64,000 nucleotides of DNA from an uncultured Pedobacter sp. (GCF_913776295.1 NZ_CAJYOJ010000066.1:1-64000), one strand, 5' to 3'. Shown: positions 53,751 through 61,925, counted from the first letter of the stretch. Translations and numbers: made by a program. Notes: generated from the letters alone by a model not told the origin.

Positions 53751-53898
53751 CGCAACAAAGTTGCAATAATTTAATGTGATTTCAAAGCATTGTTAATGTA
53801 TTTGGACAATAATATCCCGCAAAACTTAATTTTCGTAGATAACCATTAAGGATGTATATCTTTTCTAATATTTTGTCTAAGTTTGCAACTTAGTTGCA
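53751..53898 (-). promoter_or_regulatory. Two Fur-type operators upstream of the lanthipeptide operon
   Basis: CGCAACAAAGTTGCA (53751-53765) lies 82 bp before the receptor ATG; TGCAACTTAGTTGCA (53884-53898, perfect) lies further upstream. Here the pair is 133 bp apart, unlike the 36-40 bp pairs elsewhere, and I cannot place a good minus-strand -7 box. The second site overlaps the end of the truncated DUF3945 frame, right at the cargo boundary. Confidence 0.68.
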
Positions 53899-54056
53899 GT
53901 AACATAAGTATTATTTGTAGCTAAATATTGTTTAATATGAAGATGATTGACTGATTTCTTTACCGCCTGGATTTTCATTTTCTCTTTATCCAGTACGAGT
54001 AATATGTCCGAAAGCTGTTCGGGCATTTCCTGTTTAGTCGTTGTTTCTTCACTCAT
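53877..54056 (-). pseudogene. DUF3945-type ICE gene, N-terminal remnant
   Basis: A 59-codon frame from the ATG at 54056. The first ~33 residues (MSEETTTKQEMPEQLSDILL, then VLDKEKMKIQAVK) are those of the large DUF3945 proteins of Bacteroidota ICEs, which continue for several hundred residues. After Lys33 the sequence is unrelated (KSVNHLHIKQYL) and stops in a Fur-type operator. The cargo boundary is thus near 53957. The ICE backbone resumes to the right. Confidence 0.72.
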
Positions 54057-54139
54057 AATCTGATATTTTAAAATTCACCGTCGAATGTAAAGGAAGCCTT
54101 CACTGATTTGCTTTATGTGGCACTCAAAGGCAGCGTTTG

Positions 54140-54448
54140 TCACTTATTGGCATCCAATTTGGGCAAAGGCGGGTTAAAACTTTCTCTGATGAACTGATGC
54201 ACATCGGACAGTTTGTAATACAGCTTTCCGCTAATGGTATAATAAGGCAGCTTGCCTATGGAGCGATACCGTTGCAGGGAACGGTTGCTTATTTTCAGCA
54301 TTTGCAATAAATCCTGATTGTCCAGTAATTCTTCGCCATCTATGCTGTTGCGCTTCTTTTGTAAATCGTCTATGTGGTTGCCGAGAATGTCAAGCCTATC
54401 CATTATACGTTCCATCCACGCCACGAATTCCATTCTGTCAATGTTCAT
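54140..54448 (-). CDS. Helix-turn-helix excisionase-like protein (1)
   Basis: 102 aa. An N-terminal helix (MERIMDRLDILGNHIDDLQ) precedes a MerR/excisionase-type wHTH: LLDNQDLLQMLKISNRSLQRYRSIGKLPYYTISGKLYYKLSDVHQFI. In ICEs of this type two such genes lie between DUF3945/topoisomerase genes and rteC and serve excision control. Starts 12 bp after the stop of the second HTH gene. Confidence 0.85.
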   Translation of the reverse strand: MNIDRMEFVAWMERIMDRLDILGNHIDDLQKKRNSIDGEELLDNQDLLQMLKISNRSLQRYRSIGKLPYYTISGKLYYKLSDVHQFIRESFNPPLPKLDANK

Positions 54449-54460
54449 ACGTGTATGCTA

Positions 54461-54814
54461 TTAATGATTACCTGATTTCAATTTTCTGCCTTTCTCAATA
54501 TAGCTTTTGCCTTTTGCCATAAGTTGCTCTACATATTCATCCTTGGTCTGCACAGCGTTTGCATTGAGCATTTCTTTGATAGCACCAATCGTATAGTAAT
54601 ACTGCCCATACATTTTGGAAAAGACTATCTGACCTGTGGTGCGCATACGCCACAATGTTTTTTCGCTGATGTGGAGGTACTGGCAGACTTCGTGATTGTT
54701 AAGCCACAAGCTGTCGTAGCTTGTATCTTCCAATTTGAGGATATATTCGCTAATGGCTTTCAACCGTTCATTAAGGTGCTTCCACACTTCTTCTTCAACT
54801 GTTATTATGTTCAT
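54461..54814 (-). CDS. Helix-turn-helix excisionase-like protein (2)
   Basis: 117 aa. Same plan as its neighbour: N-terminal helix (EEEVWKHLNERLKAISEYIL), then LWLNNHEVCQYLHISEKTLWRMRTTGQIVFSKMYGQYYYTIGAI. A C-terminal Lys-rich tail follows. Probably a recombination directionality factor or regulator. The word GGCAGTGTTTG, repeated in this element, lies 42 bp upstream of its start. Confidence 0.85.
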   Translation of the reverse strand: MNIITVEEEVWKHLNERLKAISEYILKLEDTSYDSLWLNNHEVCQYLHISEKTLWRMRTTGQIVFSKMYGQYYYTIGAIKEMLNANAVQTKDEYVEQLMAKGKSYIEKGRKLKSGNH

Positions 54815-55063
54815 AGCACTGTTGTTTAATATTCACAGGGCAAAATTCAGAAGTGTGGCAGTGTTTGTCTGCCAATGCTTACCCATTGGTTTGGCATTTT
54901 TTTGAAAGTTTTTGCAATGAGGAAAAACCTTTGATTGGTAAGGGTTTTAGCGTGTTTCGGATATTTTGTGAAAGCCTTTTGCCCATATTTTCCAATTGGC
55001 AGATATGGGCAAAAAAAAAGCAGCACATTTGGTGTACTGCTTTGAAAACCTGTGTTAGCCTTA

Positions 55064-55909
55064 TTAAAGGTCTTTATCCATATATTCTTCGAGAGAAATT
55101 TTTAGCTGGTCTAAAAACGCCGTCCTGGAGCCAGCTCTTGTCTTCATCCTATGGAAAGAATGATGTATATCGTTTAAGGGTGTTTGGAATAAGATTTGGA
55201 ATATCAACGCTAATTTTCTAATACCTATTTTACCGAAGGCAATAGATTTCGACGCATATAAAGCGTAAATCAACTCAATGAGCGCATTCTGTGAATTAGT
55301 CCACGAAATGTCTTTGTTAGCATCCCCGTTTATTGAAATGGTATCGGGATTTTTCCCAGGGCTTATTTTAGTAAGCAAAAAAGTATAAAGTAACTCATTG
55401 GCTATAATATGCGCAATTTTGTTATCATAATAAGTGGAAAAACTAAGGTCAATTTCAAATACGGAACTCTTTAATCCGTCGTGATAATTGATTTTTCCAA
55501 GCCTGAAATAGCAATGATCCCGGTCGGTTCTGCCCGCACGGTAGTACCTGTAAAAGTCCTCACAGGAAATGTTTTCCTTATATTCAGATTTAAGGATTTT
55601 TAATTGGTTCTCAAAATAACTTTGATGTATCCGCCCCGTACTTACCGGGCAGGTAGTTTCAATACGGAATACTTTATTATAATAAATAAGTTTCCCTAAA
55701 ATTTGCGGTTTGATGTCCTTAAAAAAATGGATTTCCTGCTGGTCGTCTTTAAATCCGGTTTGTAAGACTTTCATCTTTATGGTAAACAGCATTTCATTCA
55801 AAAATAAGGTCATCTGGTAAGCCTCATCCACAGTTTGCATCACTTTAGAAGACAGCTTATCTTCCTGACGCTGAATTTCCGATAATATTTTATTCAACAC
55901 GATTTCCAT
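55064..55909 (-). CDS. rteC: RteC-family regulator
   Basis: 281 aa with the RteC landmarks DIKPQILGKLIYYNKVFRIE, YFENQLKILKSEYKENI, DFYRYYRAGRTDRDHCYFRL and AHIIANELL. In CTnDOT, RteC activates excision genes. No RteA/RteB two-component genes lie nearby. The 250 bp between rteC and the HTH genes hold no supported gene. Confidence 0.88.
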   Translation of the reverse strand: MEIVLNKILSEIQRQEDKLSSKVMQTVDEAYQMTLFLNEMLFTIKMKVLQTGFKDDQQEIHFFKDIKPQILGKLIYYNKVFRIETTCPVSTGRIHQSYFENQLKILKSEYKENISCEDFYRYYRAGRTDRDHCYFRLGKINYHDGLKSSVFEIDLSFSTYYDNKIAHIIANELLYTFLLTKISPGKNPDTISINGDANKDISWTNSQNALIELIYALYASKSIAFGKIGIRKLALIFQILFQTPLNDIHHSFHRMKTRAGSRTAFLDQLKISLEEYMDKDL

Positions 55910-56077
55910 AGTTTAGGCGTTAGTTAAGATATTGGGACAAATTGTTGACTGAGAAATAGATCTTTGTTAATTTGCCAAAGCTTGGAAATAACATTTAAAC
56001 CAACATCACAGATTGACCCCATATTGGGAAAGATTTATTTTTAATTAGGCTTTTTTGAGGAAAGATAAATAACGCAA

Positions 56078-56109
56078 AAAGGGTAAAGTTTGAGTGTACT
56101 TTACCCTTT
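56078..56109. terminator. Bidirectional terminator near the right element end
   Basis: Perfect 12-bp stem AAAGGGTAAAGT/ACTTTACCCTTT with an 8-base loop, T7 on the plus side and A5 on the other. It can end the LytTR transcript (-). Immediately after it on the plus strand lies TATATTTG, a -7-like box reading toward 56147. Confidence 0.8.
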
Positions 56110-56174
56110 ATTTTTTTATATTTGCAGTAATGATTTACAAGGTAATCAGATGAAAGCGAGTGCAGTAAGCACCA

Positions 56175-56193
56175 TTACTAAATCGTTACCGAT
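56175..56193 (+). repeat. Candidate right attachment site (attR)
   Basis: TTACTAAATCGTTACCGAT, identical to 23070-23088 except one base. It lies between rteC, the last ICE gene, and the chromosomal LytTR gene. A short plus-strand frame (56147-56362) crosses it; I do not recognise its product. Confidence 0.65.
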
Positions 56194-56301
56194 AGCACTT
56201 CCGGTTCTTGTAAACTCTTCTTTATTAGCCACTTTAGGCTATATTAATCTTTTTTCTCAAAAAAATACAGTTAAATTCAGCTATAGCCTTTACAGCTCAG
56301 G

Positions 56302-57051
56302 CTATGTCCTGCTGGATAGGAGAAACCTGTCTTCAATGAACTTGATGAAGGCTGCCTTGTAATGTGCCGCCATCAATACTTCATACTTTCCAAGGTTTAT
56401 TTTATTACCTTCAATTTTCTTTACAAAAGCCGAATTGATGATGTAGGATTTATGTACCCTGAAAAAGCTGGTATTATATTTAAGTTTTTCCTCCATTGCC
56501 TTAATAGTCATGTAAACTGAGTGATTTTCGGTAGGCGTGTATAGATGGATATGATTATTTGAACCCTGGATATAGATAATTTCGTTTTTTGGTATAGTTA
56601 ATATGGTGCTTTTATCGCTGGATTTTCTAAAATAAAACACATCTTCACTGTCCCCTTCAAAATTATGACTGCTATAACATTCTTTTAATACATCATTTAC
56701 CACTTTTGCAAATTCTGAAAGATCAAATGGCTTAAGAAGATAATGCTTTGCCCTGACTTTAAAAGCTTCGATCGCATATTGCGGATAGGAGGTGATAAAA
56801 ATAATATTATGCGATTCGCCTTTCAAATTCTCCGCGAGGTTAATTCCCGAAAGATGAGGCATATCGATATCTGTGAAGATGATATGGCTTTGCTTCAGCA
56901 TGGTAATATCGTTTAATGCTGAAACTGATTTTGTATACGTTAGTGCTAATCTGAGCCTTGGAAATGCGGAGATACATTCTTGAAGAGTATCAATAGCTGA
57001 CTGGTCATCATCGATGATGATGCAGGGAATTGTATTGTTCATGAGAGACAT
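56302..57051 (-). CDS. LytTR-family response regulator
   Basis: 249 aa from the ATG at 57051 (another at 57042; the frame reaches 57093). Receiver domain: IPCIIIDDDQSAIDTLQECI, HIIFTDIDMPHLSGI (phospho-acceptor Asp), IIFITSYPQYA and KAKHYLLKPFD-like RAKHYLLKPF. LytTR DNA-binding domain: FRKSSDKSTILTIPKNEIIYIQG and FFRVHKSYIINSAFVKKIEG. No partner kinase is adjacent. First chromosomal gene right of the ICE. Confidence 0.92.
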   Translation of the reverse strand: MSLMNNTIPCIIIDDDQSAIDTLQECISAFPRLRLALTYTKSVSALNDITMLKQSHIIFTDIDMPHLSGINLAENLKGESHNIIFITSYPQYAIEAFKVRAKHYLLKPFDLSEFAKVVNDVLKECYSSHNFEGDSEDVFYFRKSSDKSTILTIPKNEIIYIQGSNNHIHLYTPTENHSVYMTIKAMEEKLKYNTSFFRVHKSYIINSAFVKKIEGNKINLGKYEVLMAAHYKAAFIKFIEDRFLLSSRT

Positions 57052-57385
57052 ATTAGATATGACAAGATACAAAATATTCCTGGTTAGAATCACGGTTATA
57101 CAAAAGCTTTTTTACGATGGTTTACATTTTCAGGCTTCTTTTGATTGAAGAAATACGATGAAATTGGTGGCAGGCAATCCCGTTAAAACGTATATTTTAT
57201 GTTAAAAAATGATTAAATCTATTGATCAGATAGGCGTTCATATTGACTTGATGCACTTCTATTTTTAAATCAGACCTTTTGCTATGCTGTTTTTAGAGGC
57301 TTAGTCTGGCATTTTAGCGAAATAAAATGCACCTTTGCGAACCGTTAATTAAGGTTTTGGCATGTAATAAAATAAATAGCTGCGT

Positions 57386-58762
57386 ATGGAAGAAATGGTT
57401 GTGGAAGAAATTCAGGAACTAATTGAGAAAGAGAACGATAAAGCGCTAAAGCAATATCTGGATCAACTGAACATTTCGGATGTGGAAGAACTGATTGACG
57501 AACTTCCACAATATGCAGCCAAATTTATCGAAACCTTGTCCCTCAACAGGGCCGTAAATGTTTTCAGGATTCTGGATTTTCCTACACAGGAGCGTATTAT
57601 TAAAAAACTTTCAGGCAATAAGCTCAATCAGATCATCAAAGATCTGCCACCCGATGACCGTACGGCACTTTTTGGTGAACTAAAAGGAGATGTGGTAAAA
57701 AAAATGATTACCCTGTTGCCACCACAGGAAAGAAATGAATCGCTCACCCTTTTAGGTTACAACGAATACAGTATCGGCCGGTTAATGACACCCGATTACA
57801 TTGCCGTAAAACCTGAATGGTCTATCGCGAGGGTGCTGGCGCACATCAGGCGTTATGGAAAGAATTCCGAAACCATTGATGTAGTGTACGTAATCGATAA
57901 AGAAGGGGTACTATTGGACGATATCAGGATCCGGGAGGTTTTACTCGCCGATCCTGAAGCCATTATCGGTGAGTTGACCGATAAACGTTTCATCGCCTTA
58001 AAAGCAAACGACCCTCAGGAAGATGCCATTAACATTTTTAGGATGAATAACCGCGTAGCTTTACCTGTGGTAGACGAGAATAATATTCTTTTAGGTATCG
58101 TTACCGTTGATGATATTTTGTGGATAGCCAACGAAGAGTATACCGAAGATATGCATAAAATAGGGGGTACAGAGGCTTTGGATGAGCCTTATCTGGATAT
58201 CCCGATCCTCAAATTGGTGAAAAAGCGTGCTGGTTGGCTAATCGTGCTGTTTTTGGGCGAAATGTTAACCGCAACAGCCATGCAACATTTCGAAATCGAA
58301 CTCGAAAAGGCAGTGGTATTGTCTCTTTTTATTCCTTTGATTATGAGTAGTGGCGGTAATAGCGGTTCCCAGGCATCAACGTTAATTATCCAGGCCATGG
58401 CTTTGGGCGAAGTAACCATTGCTGAGTGGTGGAGGGTAATGCGCCGCGAGCTCGTTTCCGGAGTATTACTGGGGGTCATTTTAGGGACAATTGGTTTTGT
58501 CCGTATTGTAACCTGGCAAGAATTACACCTCTATAATTATGGGCCACATTGGTTATTAATCGCCACTACAATATTCTTTACCCTGGTGGGGATTGTTTTA
58601 TGGGGCAGTTTAATCGGTTCGATGATGCCCATCATTCTAAAAAAACTGAAACTCGATCCGGCAACCTCATCTGCACCATTTGTAGCTACTATGGTAGATG
58701 TAACCGGAATCGTAATCTATTTCAGTGTGGCCGTATTAATTTTAAAAGGCGTTTTACTTTAA
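57386..58762 (+). CDS. mgtE: Magnesium transporter MgtE
   Basis: 458 aa. An N-terminal superhelical domain (residues 1-130, LPPDDRTALFGEL, LLPPQERNESLTLLGY), two CBS domains (~135-260, TPDYIAVKPEWSIARVLAHI, NRVALPVVDENNILLGIVTVDD) and a five-helix channel domain (SSGGNSGSQASTLIIQAMALGE, TSSAPFVATMVDVTGIVIYF). Full family length. The HAD gene follows after 9 bp, so they are probably co-transcribed. Confidence 0.95.
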   Translation: MEEMVVEEIQELIEKENDKALKQYLDQLNISDVEELIDELPQYAAKFIETLSLNRAVNVFRILDFPTQERIIKKLSGNKLNQIIKDLPPDDRTALFGELKGDVVKKMITLLPPQERNESLTLLGYNEYSIGRLMTPDYIAVKPEWSIARVLAHIRRYGKNSETIDVVYVIDKEGVLLDDIRIREVLLADPEAIIGELTDKRFIALKANDPQEDAINIFRMNNRVALPVVDENNILLGIVTVDDILWIANEEYTEDMHKIGGTEALDEPYLDIPILKLVKKRAGWLIVLFLGEMLTATAMQHFEIELEKAVVLSLFIPLIMSSGGNSGSQASTLIIQAMALGEVTIAEWWRVMRRELVSGVLLGVILGTIGFVRIVTWQELHLYNYGPHWLLIATTIFFTLVGIVLWGSLIGSMMPIILKKLKLDPATSSAPFVATMVDVTGIVIYFSVAVLILKGVLL

Positions 58763-58771
58763 ATTTAGATT

Positions 58772-59386
58772 ATGCATAAGAAAATTACCACGCTCTTTAC
58801 CGATATTGGGGGCGTTTTGTTAACCAATGGCTGGGATAGGCAGGCGAGAGGAGAGGCTTCAGTACTTTTTAAACTTGATTCTGTTGATCTCGAAGAACGG
58901 CATCACCTTACTTTCGATACTTATGAAGTAGGTAAGCTAACGCTGGATGAATATCTGGAGCGTATCGTTTTTTTCAAAGAACGTGATTTTACTTACGATG
59001 ATTTTAAGGAATTCATGTTCAAAAAATCGCTTCCTTATCCGGAAATGATTCAGTTGATCTGTGATTTAAAAAAGAAATACAATTTAAAGGTAGCAGTAAT
59101 CAGCAATGAAGGCCGGGAACTCAACCAATACCGCATCAATACCTTTAAATTGAATGAGTTTGTCGATTTTTTTGTTTCATCCAGTTTTGTGCACTTCCGT
59201 AAACCAGATGCAGATATCTTTAAAGTAGCGATAGACATTTCGCAAAGCGACGTAGAAACTAGTTTATACATTGATGATAGGATGTTATTTGTACAGGTTG
59301 CCGAAGGTTTAGGTTTAAAAGGTATTCATCATACCGATTACGCAGATACCAAAGCGCAATTAGCCGCTTACGGGCTGGAGGTTTAA
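58772..59386 (+). CDS. HAD-superfamily hydrolase
   Basis: 204 aa. Modified motif I TTLFTDIGGVLLTNGW (first Asp kept; second acidic position replaced by Gly), motif II VAVISNEGRELNQYR, Lys in HFRKPDADIFKVA and motif IV SLYIDDRMLFVQVAEGLGL. The loss of the second motif I Asp is shared by a known sub-group but makes the catalytic class uncertain. Probably in an operon with mgtE. Confidence 0.85.
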   Translation: MHKKITTLFTDIGGVLLTNGWDRQARGEASVLFKLDSVDLEERHHLTFDTYEVGKLTLDEYLERIVFFKERDFTYDDFKEFMFKKSLPYPEMIQLICDLKKKYNLKVAVISNEGRELNQYRINTFKLNEFVDFFVSSSFVHFRKPDADIFKVAIDISQSDVETSLYIDDRMLFVQVAEGLGLKGIHHTDYADTKAQLAAYGLEV

Positions 59387-59402
59387 TATAGATATTCTCT
59401 CA

Positions 59403-59503
59403 TCCTGATCGTCATCCTGAATTTATTTCAGGATCTTCAGTTCGATAAAACCAGAAGATTTGACAACTTTCCGGACAACCGTGCTATTAAAGTTGTCAAA
59501 TCT
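59403..59503. repeat. Intergenic inverted repeats (dispersed type)
   Basis: GTCATCCTGAATTTATTTCA plus GGATCT (from 59411) contains a small palindrome and resembles the repeat at 4168-4210. Next comes a perfect 15-bp inverted repeat AGATTTGACAACTTT/AAAGTTGTCAAATCT (59456-59470 and 59489-59503). It lies between convergent genes and may act as a terminator or be a miniature element. Confidence 0.6.
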
Positions 59504-59572
59504 AAAATCAAAATAAAAGCCACTCTAGAGAATGACTTGTAAGTTTTTTAATTCCTTTGGAGGGTAAAAGCA

Positions 59573-60673
59573 TTAAACATTAAATCTGAAGTGCATAATA
59601 TCGCCATCTTCCACTACATAAGTTTTTCCCTCTACACCCAATTTTCCGGCATCTTTACAGGCATTTTCAGAGCCTAAGGTTACAAAATCGTTATACTTGA
59701 TCACCTCTGCACGGATAAATCCTTTTTCAAAATCGGTGTGGATTACGCCGGCAGCCTGTGGCGCTGTAAAACCTTTTGTAATGGTCCAGGCCCTAACTTC
59801 CTGCACACCGGCGGTGAAATAGGTATACAGGTTTAATAATTTATAAGCCGCACGGATCAGTTTGTTTACGCCCGATTCGGTTAACCCTAAATCAGCCAAA
59901 AATTCCTGACGCTCTTCGTAACTATCCAGCTCGGCAATTTCTGATTCAATTTTAGCAGAGATCACTAAAACTTCCGCATTTTCATCCGCAACGTTTGCTC
60001 TAACCAGGTCAACATATTTATTTCCGGTAACTACAGATGCTTCATCCACATTACAAACATACATGACGGGTTTTTGAGTTAACAAACCTAAATCCTGGAT
60101 GAACTCAAAATCTTCTGGTGCCAATGGTGCCGTACGGATTGATTTACCGCTTTCCAAGTGAGATTTAACCACCGTTAAAATCTCATAAGTACGTTTGGCA
60201 TCCTTATCACCACCTGTTTTAGCCATTTTTTCCACTTTTTGGATACGTTTGTCAACAGTATCCAAATCTTTAAGCTGAAGTTCAGTATCAATAATTTCAC
60301 GATCACGGATCGGATCAACAGAACCATCCACATGGATTACATTTCCATCATCAAAACAACGTAAAACGTGAATAATGGCATTGGTTGCACGGATATTTCC
60401 CAGAAACTGGTTTCCTAAACCTTCACCTTTTGATGCACCTTTCACCAATCCTGCAATATCTACAATCTCGATTGTGTTGGGTTGTACTTTATTGGGTTTA
60501 ACCAGCTCGGCCAGTTTGGTTAAGCGATCATCAGGTACCGTAATTACGCCAACGTTGGGCTCGATAGTACAAAAGGGGAAATTTGCCGCCTGTGCTTTTG
60601 CATTTGATAAACAGTTAAAAAGAGTAGATTTTCCCACATTTGGTAAACCCACTATACCACATTGTAATGCCAT
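59573..60673 (-). CDS. ychF: Ribosome-associated ATPase YchF/Obg-like
   Basis: 366 aa, the family length. G1 GIVGLPNVGKSTLFNCLSN, switch FPFCTIEPNVGVI, G3 DIAGLVKGASKGEGLGNQFL, an altered G4 (NVDE instead of NKxD, the reason YchF prefers ATP), and C-terminal TGS-like domain (LYTYFTAGVQEVRAWTITKG, HTDFEKGFIRAEVI). A housekeeping gene transcribed alone. Confidence 0.96.
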   Translation of the reverse strand: MALQCGIVGLPNVGKSTLFNCLSNAKAQAANFPFCTIEPNVGVITVPDDRLTKLAELVKPNKVQPNTIEIVDIAGLVKGASKGEGLGNQFLGNIRATNAIIHVLRCFDDGNVIHVDGSVDPIRDREIIDTELQLKDLDTVDKRIQKVEKMAKTGGDKDAKRTYEILTVVKSHLESGKSIRTAPLAPEDFEFIQDLGLLTQKPVMYVCNVDEASVVTGNKYVDLVRANVADENAEVLVISAKIESEIAELDSYEERQEFLADLGLTESGVNKLIRAAYKLLNLYTYFTAGVQEVRAWTITKGFTAPQAAGVIHTDFEKGFIRAEVIKYNDFVTLGSENACKDAGKLGVEGKTYVVEDGDIMHFRFNV

Positions 60674-60985
60674 TATTTTTTAGTCTTTATGTCTAGTTTT
60701 GGCTATTGGTTCATAATTTTATGATCAATAGCCCTATGCTCATTTAATCTTAAGTTTTGTCGGCCGTGCTATGATCTATCAAACCATCAACCATCAACCA
60801 TTTTACCTTTTCCGCCTTCCGCCTTCCGCCTTCCGCCTTCCGCCTTCCACCTTCCACCTTCCACCTTCCACCTTCCACCTAAATTCCGCGCAAAGATAAG
60901 CTTTTAAACCTTTATTTAAACCCCTGCTCTTGTATCAAATCTATATTTTATCTAAGTTTAGCCCAAAATACATAATAGAGATTAA
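60674..60985. repeat. Intergenic region with 7-bp tandem repeat
   Basis: 312 bp without a gene. 60810-60880 is a tandem array of about ten 7-mers: CTTCCGC units first, then CTTCCAC units. The switch from one unit type to the other suggests two expansion events. It lies between divergent genes (ychF minus, DUF5362 plus), so length changes could alter promoter spacing; no promoter box overlaps it visibly. Confidence 0.75.
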
Positions 60986-61450
60986 ATGGAAGATTTTGAA
61001 AAGGAAGTGCCCCAGGAAGTAAAATTGATTGTTACCGAAGAAATGCGCAGTTATTTTTACGATATGAGTAAATGGGCAAGATTTTTATCGGTTGTAGGTT
61101 TTGTGATCTCTGCATTTTTAACCTTGAGTTCATTTGGTATAGGGGCGGCAATAACAGCAAATCCTGCAATGCTTAATCAATTAGGGCCGTTAGCTGGTAT
61201 CGGCGCAACGGGCATTACCATATTTTACCTTTTGTTGGCCTTACTTTTTTTTTACCCAAGTTTATTGTTAATGCGTTTTTCAGCAAAAGGTAAACAAGGT
61301 GTATTATTTGGCGATCAGGAAAATTTTAATGATGCCATCGCAAATGTAAAATCACTGTTTAAATTTTGGGGAATACTTACTATTGTATTTTTGGCAAGCT
61401 ATTTTCTATTAATTCTCGCAGTAGCGGCGAGCAGTATCGGTATAAAGTAA
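60986..61450 (+). CDS. DUF5362 family membrane protein
   Basis: 154 aa. A short acidic N-terminus (MEDFEKEVPQEVKLIVTEEM) leads to RSYFYDMSKWARFLSVVGFV, then three or four membrane segments (SVVGFVISAFLTLSSFGIGA, ITIFYLLLALLFFYPSLLLM, FWGILTIVFLASYFLLILAV). The pattern fits DUF5362. Function unknown. Stands alone with a terminator after it. Confidence 0.82.
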   Translation: MEDFEKEVPQEVKLIVTEEMRSYFYDMSKWARFLSVVGFVISAFLTLSSFGIGAAITANPAMLNQLGPLAGIGATGITIFYLLLALLFFYPSLLLMRFSAKGKQGVLFGDQENFNDAIANVKSLFKFWGILTIVFLASYFLLILAVAASSIGIK

Positions 61451-61470
61451 ACGGTGCTTCCAAAAACATA

Positions 61471-61506
61471 AAAAAGCCTCCTGATGTCAAAATCTGGAGG
61501 CTTTTT
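61471..61506. terminator. Bidirectional terminator between DUF5362 and DUF3276 genes
   Basis: Perfect 11-bp stem AAAAAGCCTCC/GGAGGCTTTTT with a 14-base loop; A and T tracts are included on both sides. It serves the two convergent genes. Confidence 0.88.
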
Positions 61507-61522
61507 ATTGAAATTATATTAC

Positions 61523-61846
61523 TTAAAAAGTAAAATCGTCGCTTGTTCTGGTGCTATGTTCTCCATTTTCGGAATATTCATAACGTTTTTCAACCACATC
61601 CTGATGAGTTTTGATGTAATCGACAGTCTCATTTAGTCCTTCTGCAAATTTTTCGAAATCTTCTTTATATAAAAAGATTTTATGTTTTACAAACACACCG
61701 TCTTCTAATCTTTTCTTGCTCTCGGTAACTGTCAAATAGTAATCACCCGATCTTGTAGCCTTCACGTCGAAGAAATAAGTTCTCTTGCCTGCTCTTACTT
61801 TCTTTGAAAAAACTTCTTCTCTTTCCTTGTTGTCGAATTCTCCCAT
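61523..61846 (-). CDS. DUF3276 (PUR-alpha-like) nucleic-acid-binding protein
   Basis: 107 aa from the ATG at 61846 (MGEFDNKEREEVFSKKVRAG); the frame extends to 61906. The single PUR repeat reads RAGKRTYFFDVKATRSGDYYLTVTESKK, then KHKIFLYKEDFEKFAEGLNE. Bacteroidota DUF3276 proteins are small PUR-fold single-stranded DNA/RNA binders. Short disordered C-terminus. Monocistronic. Confidence 0.9.
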   Translation of the reverse strand: MGEFDNKEREEVFSKKVRAGKRTYFFDVKATRSGDYYLTVTESKKRLEDGVFVKHKIFLYKEDFEKFAEGLNETVDYIKTHQDVVEKRYEYSENGEHSTRTSDDFTF

Positions 61847-61925
61847 GGTTGGTATTGATGTTGGTTTTTGGTTTCGGTAAATATAAAGCAAATATTTAAA
61901 GTTCAAAATACAATTTTAATACAAT

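Larger units (their letters stand above)
23070..56193. mobile_element. Decayed integrative conjugative element with metal/lanthipeptide cargo
   Basis: About 33.1 kb bounded by the near-identical 19-mers at 23070-23088 and 56175-56193. Backbone genes: truncated integrase, truncated traD-like, DUF3408, parA, candidate oriT, two mob genes, traG, truncated DUF3945, two excisionase-like HTH genes, rteC. Chromosomal-type genes lie on both outer sides. The type IV secretion operon and the integrase catalytic domain are missing, so self-transfer is not expected; relaxase and coupling protein look intact, so mobilisation in trans remains possible. Cargo occupies 27.5-34.8 and 36.9-53.96 kb. Confidence 0.8.

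Noticed and set aside
54853..55221. 122-aa plus-strand frame antisense to the end of rteC
   Set aside because: Largely a shadow of rteC; the rest lies in the AT-rich gap with no start signal.
58772..59386. HAD gene as part of a defence or toxin system
   Set aside because: Sequence and position 9 bp after mgtE fit an ordinary housekeeping hydrolase; no partner genes are present.
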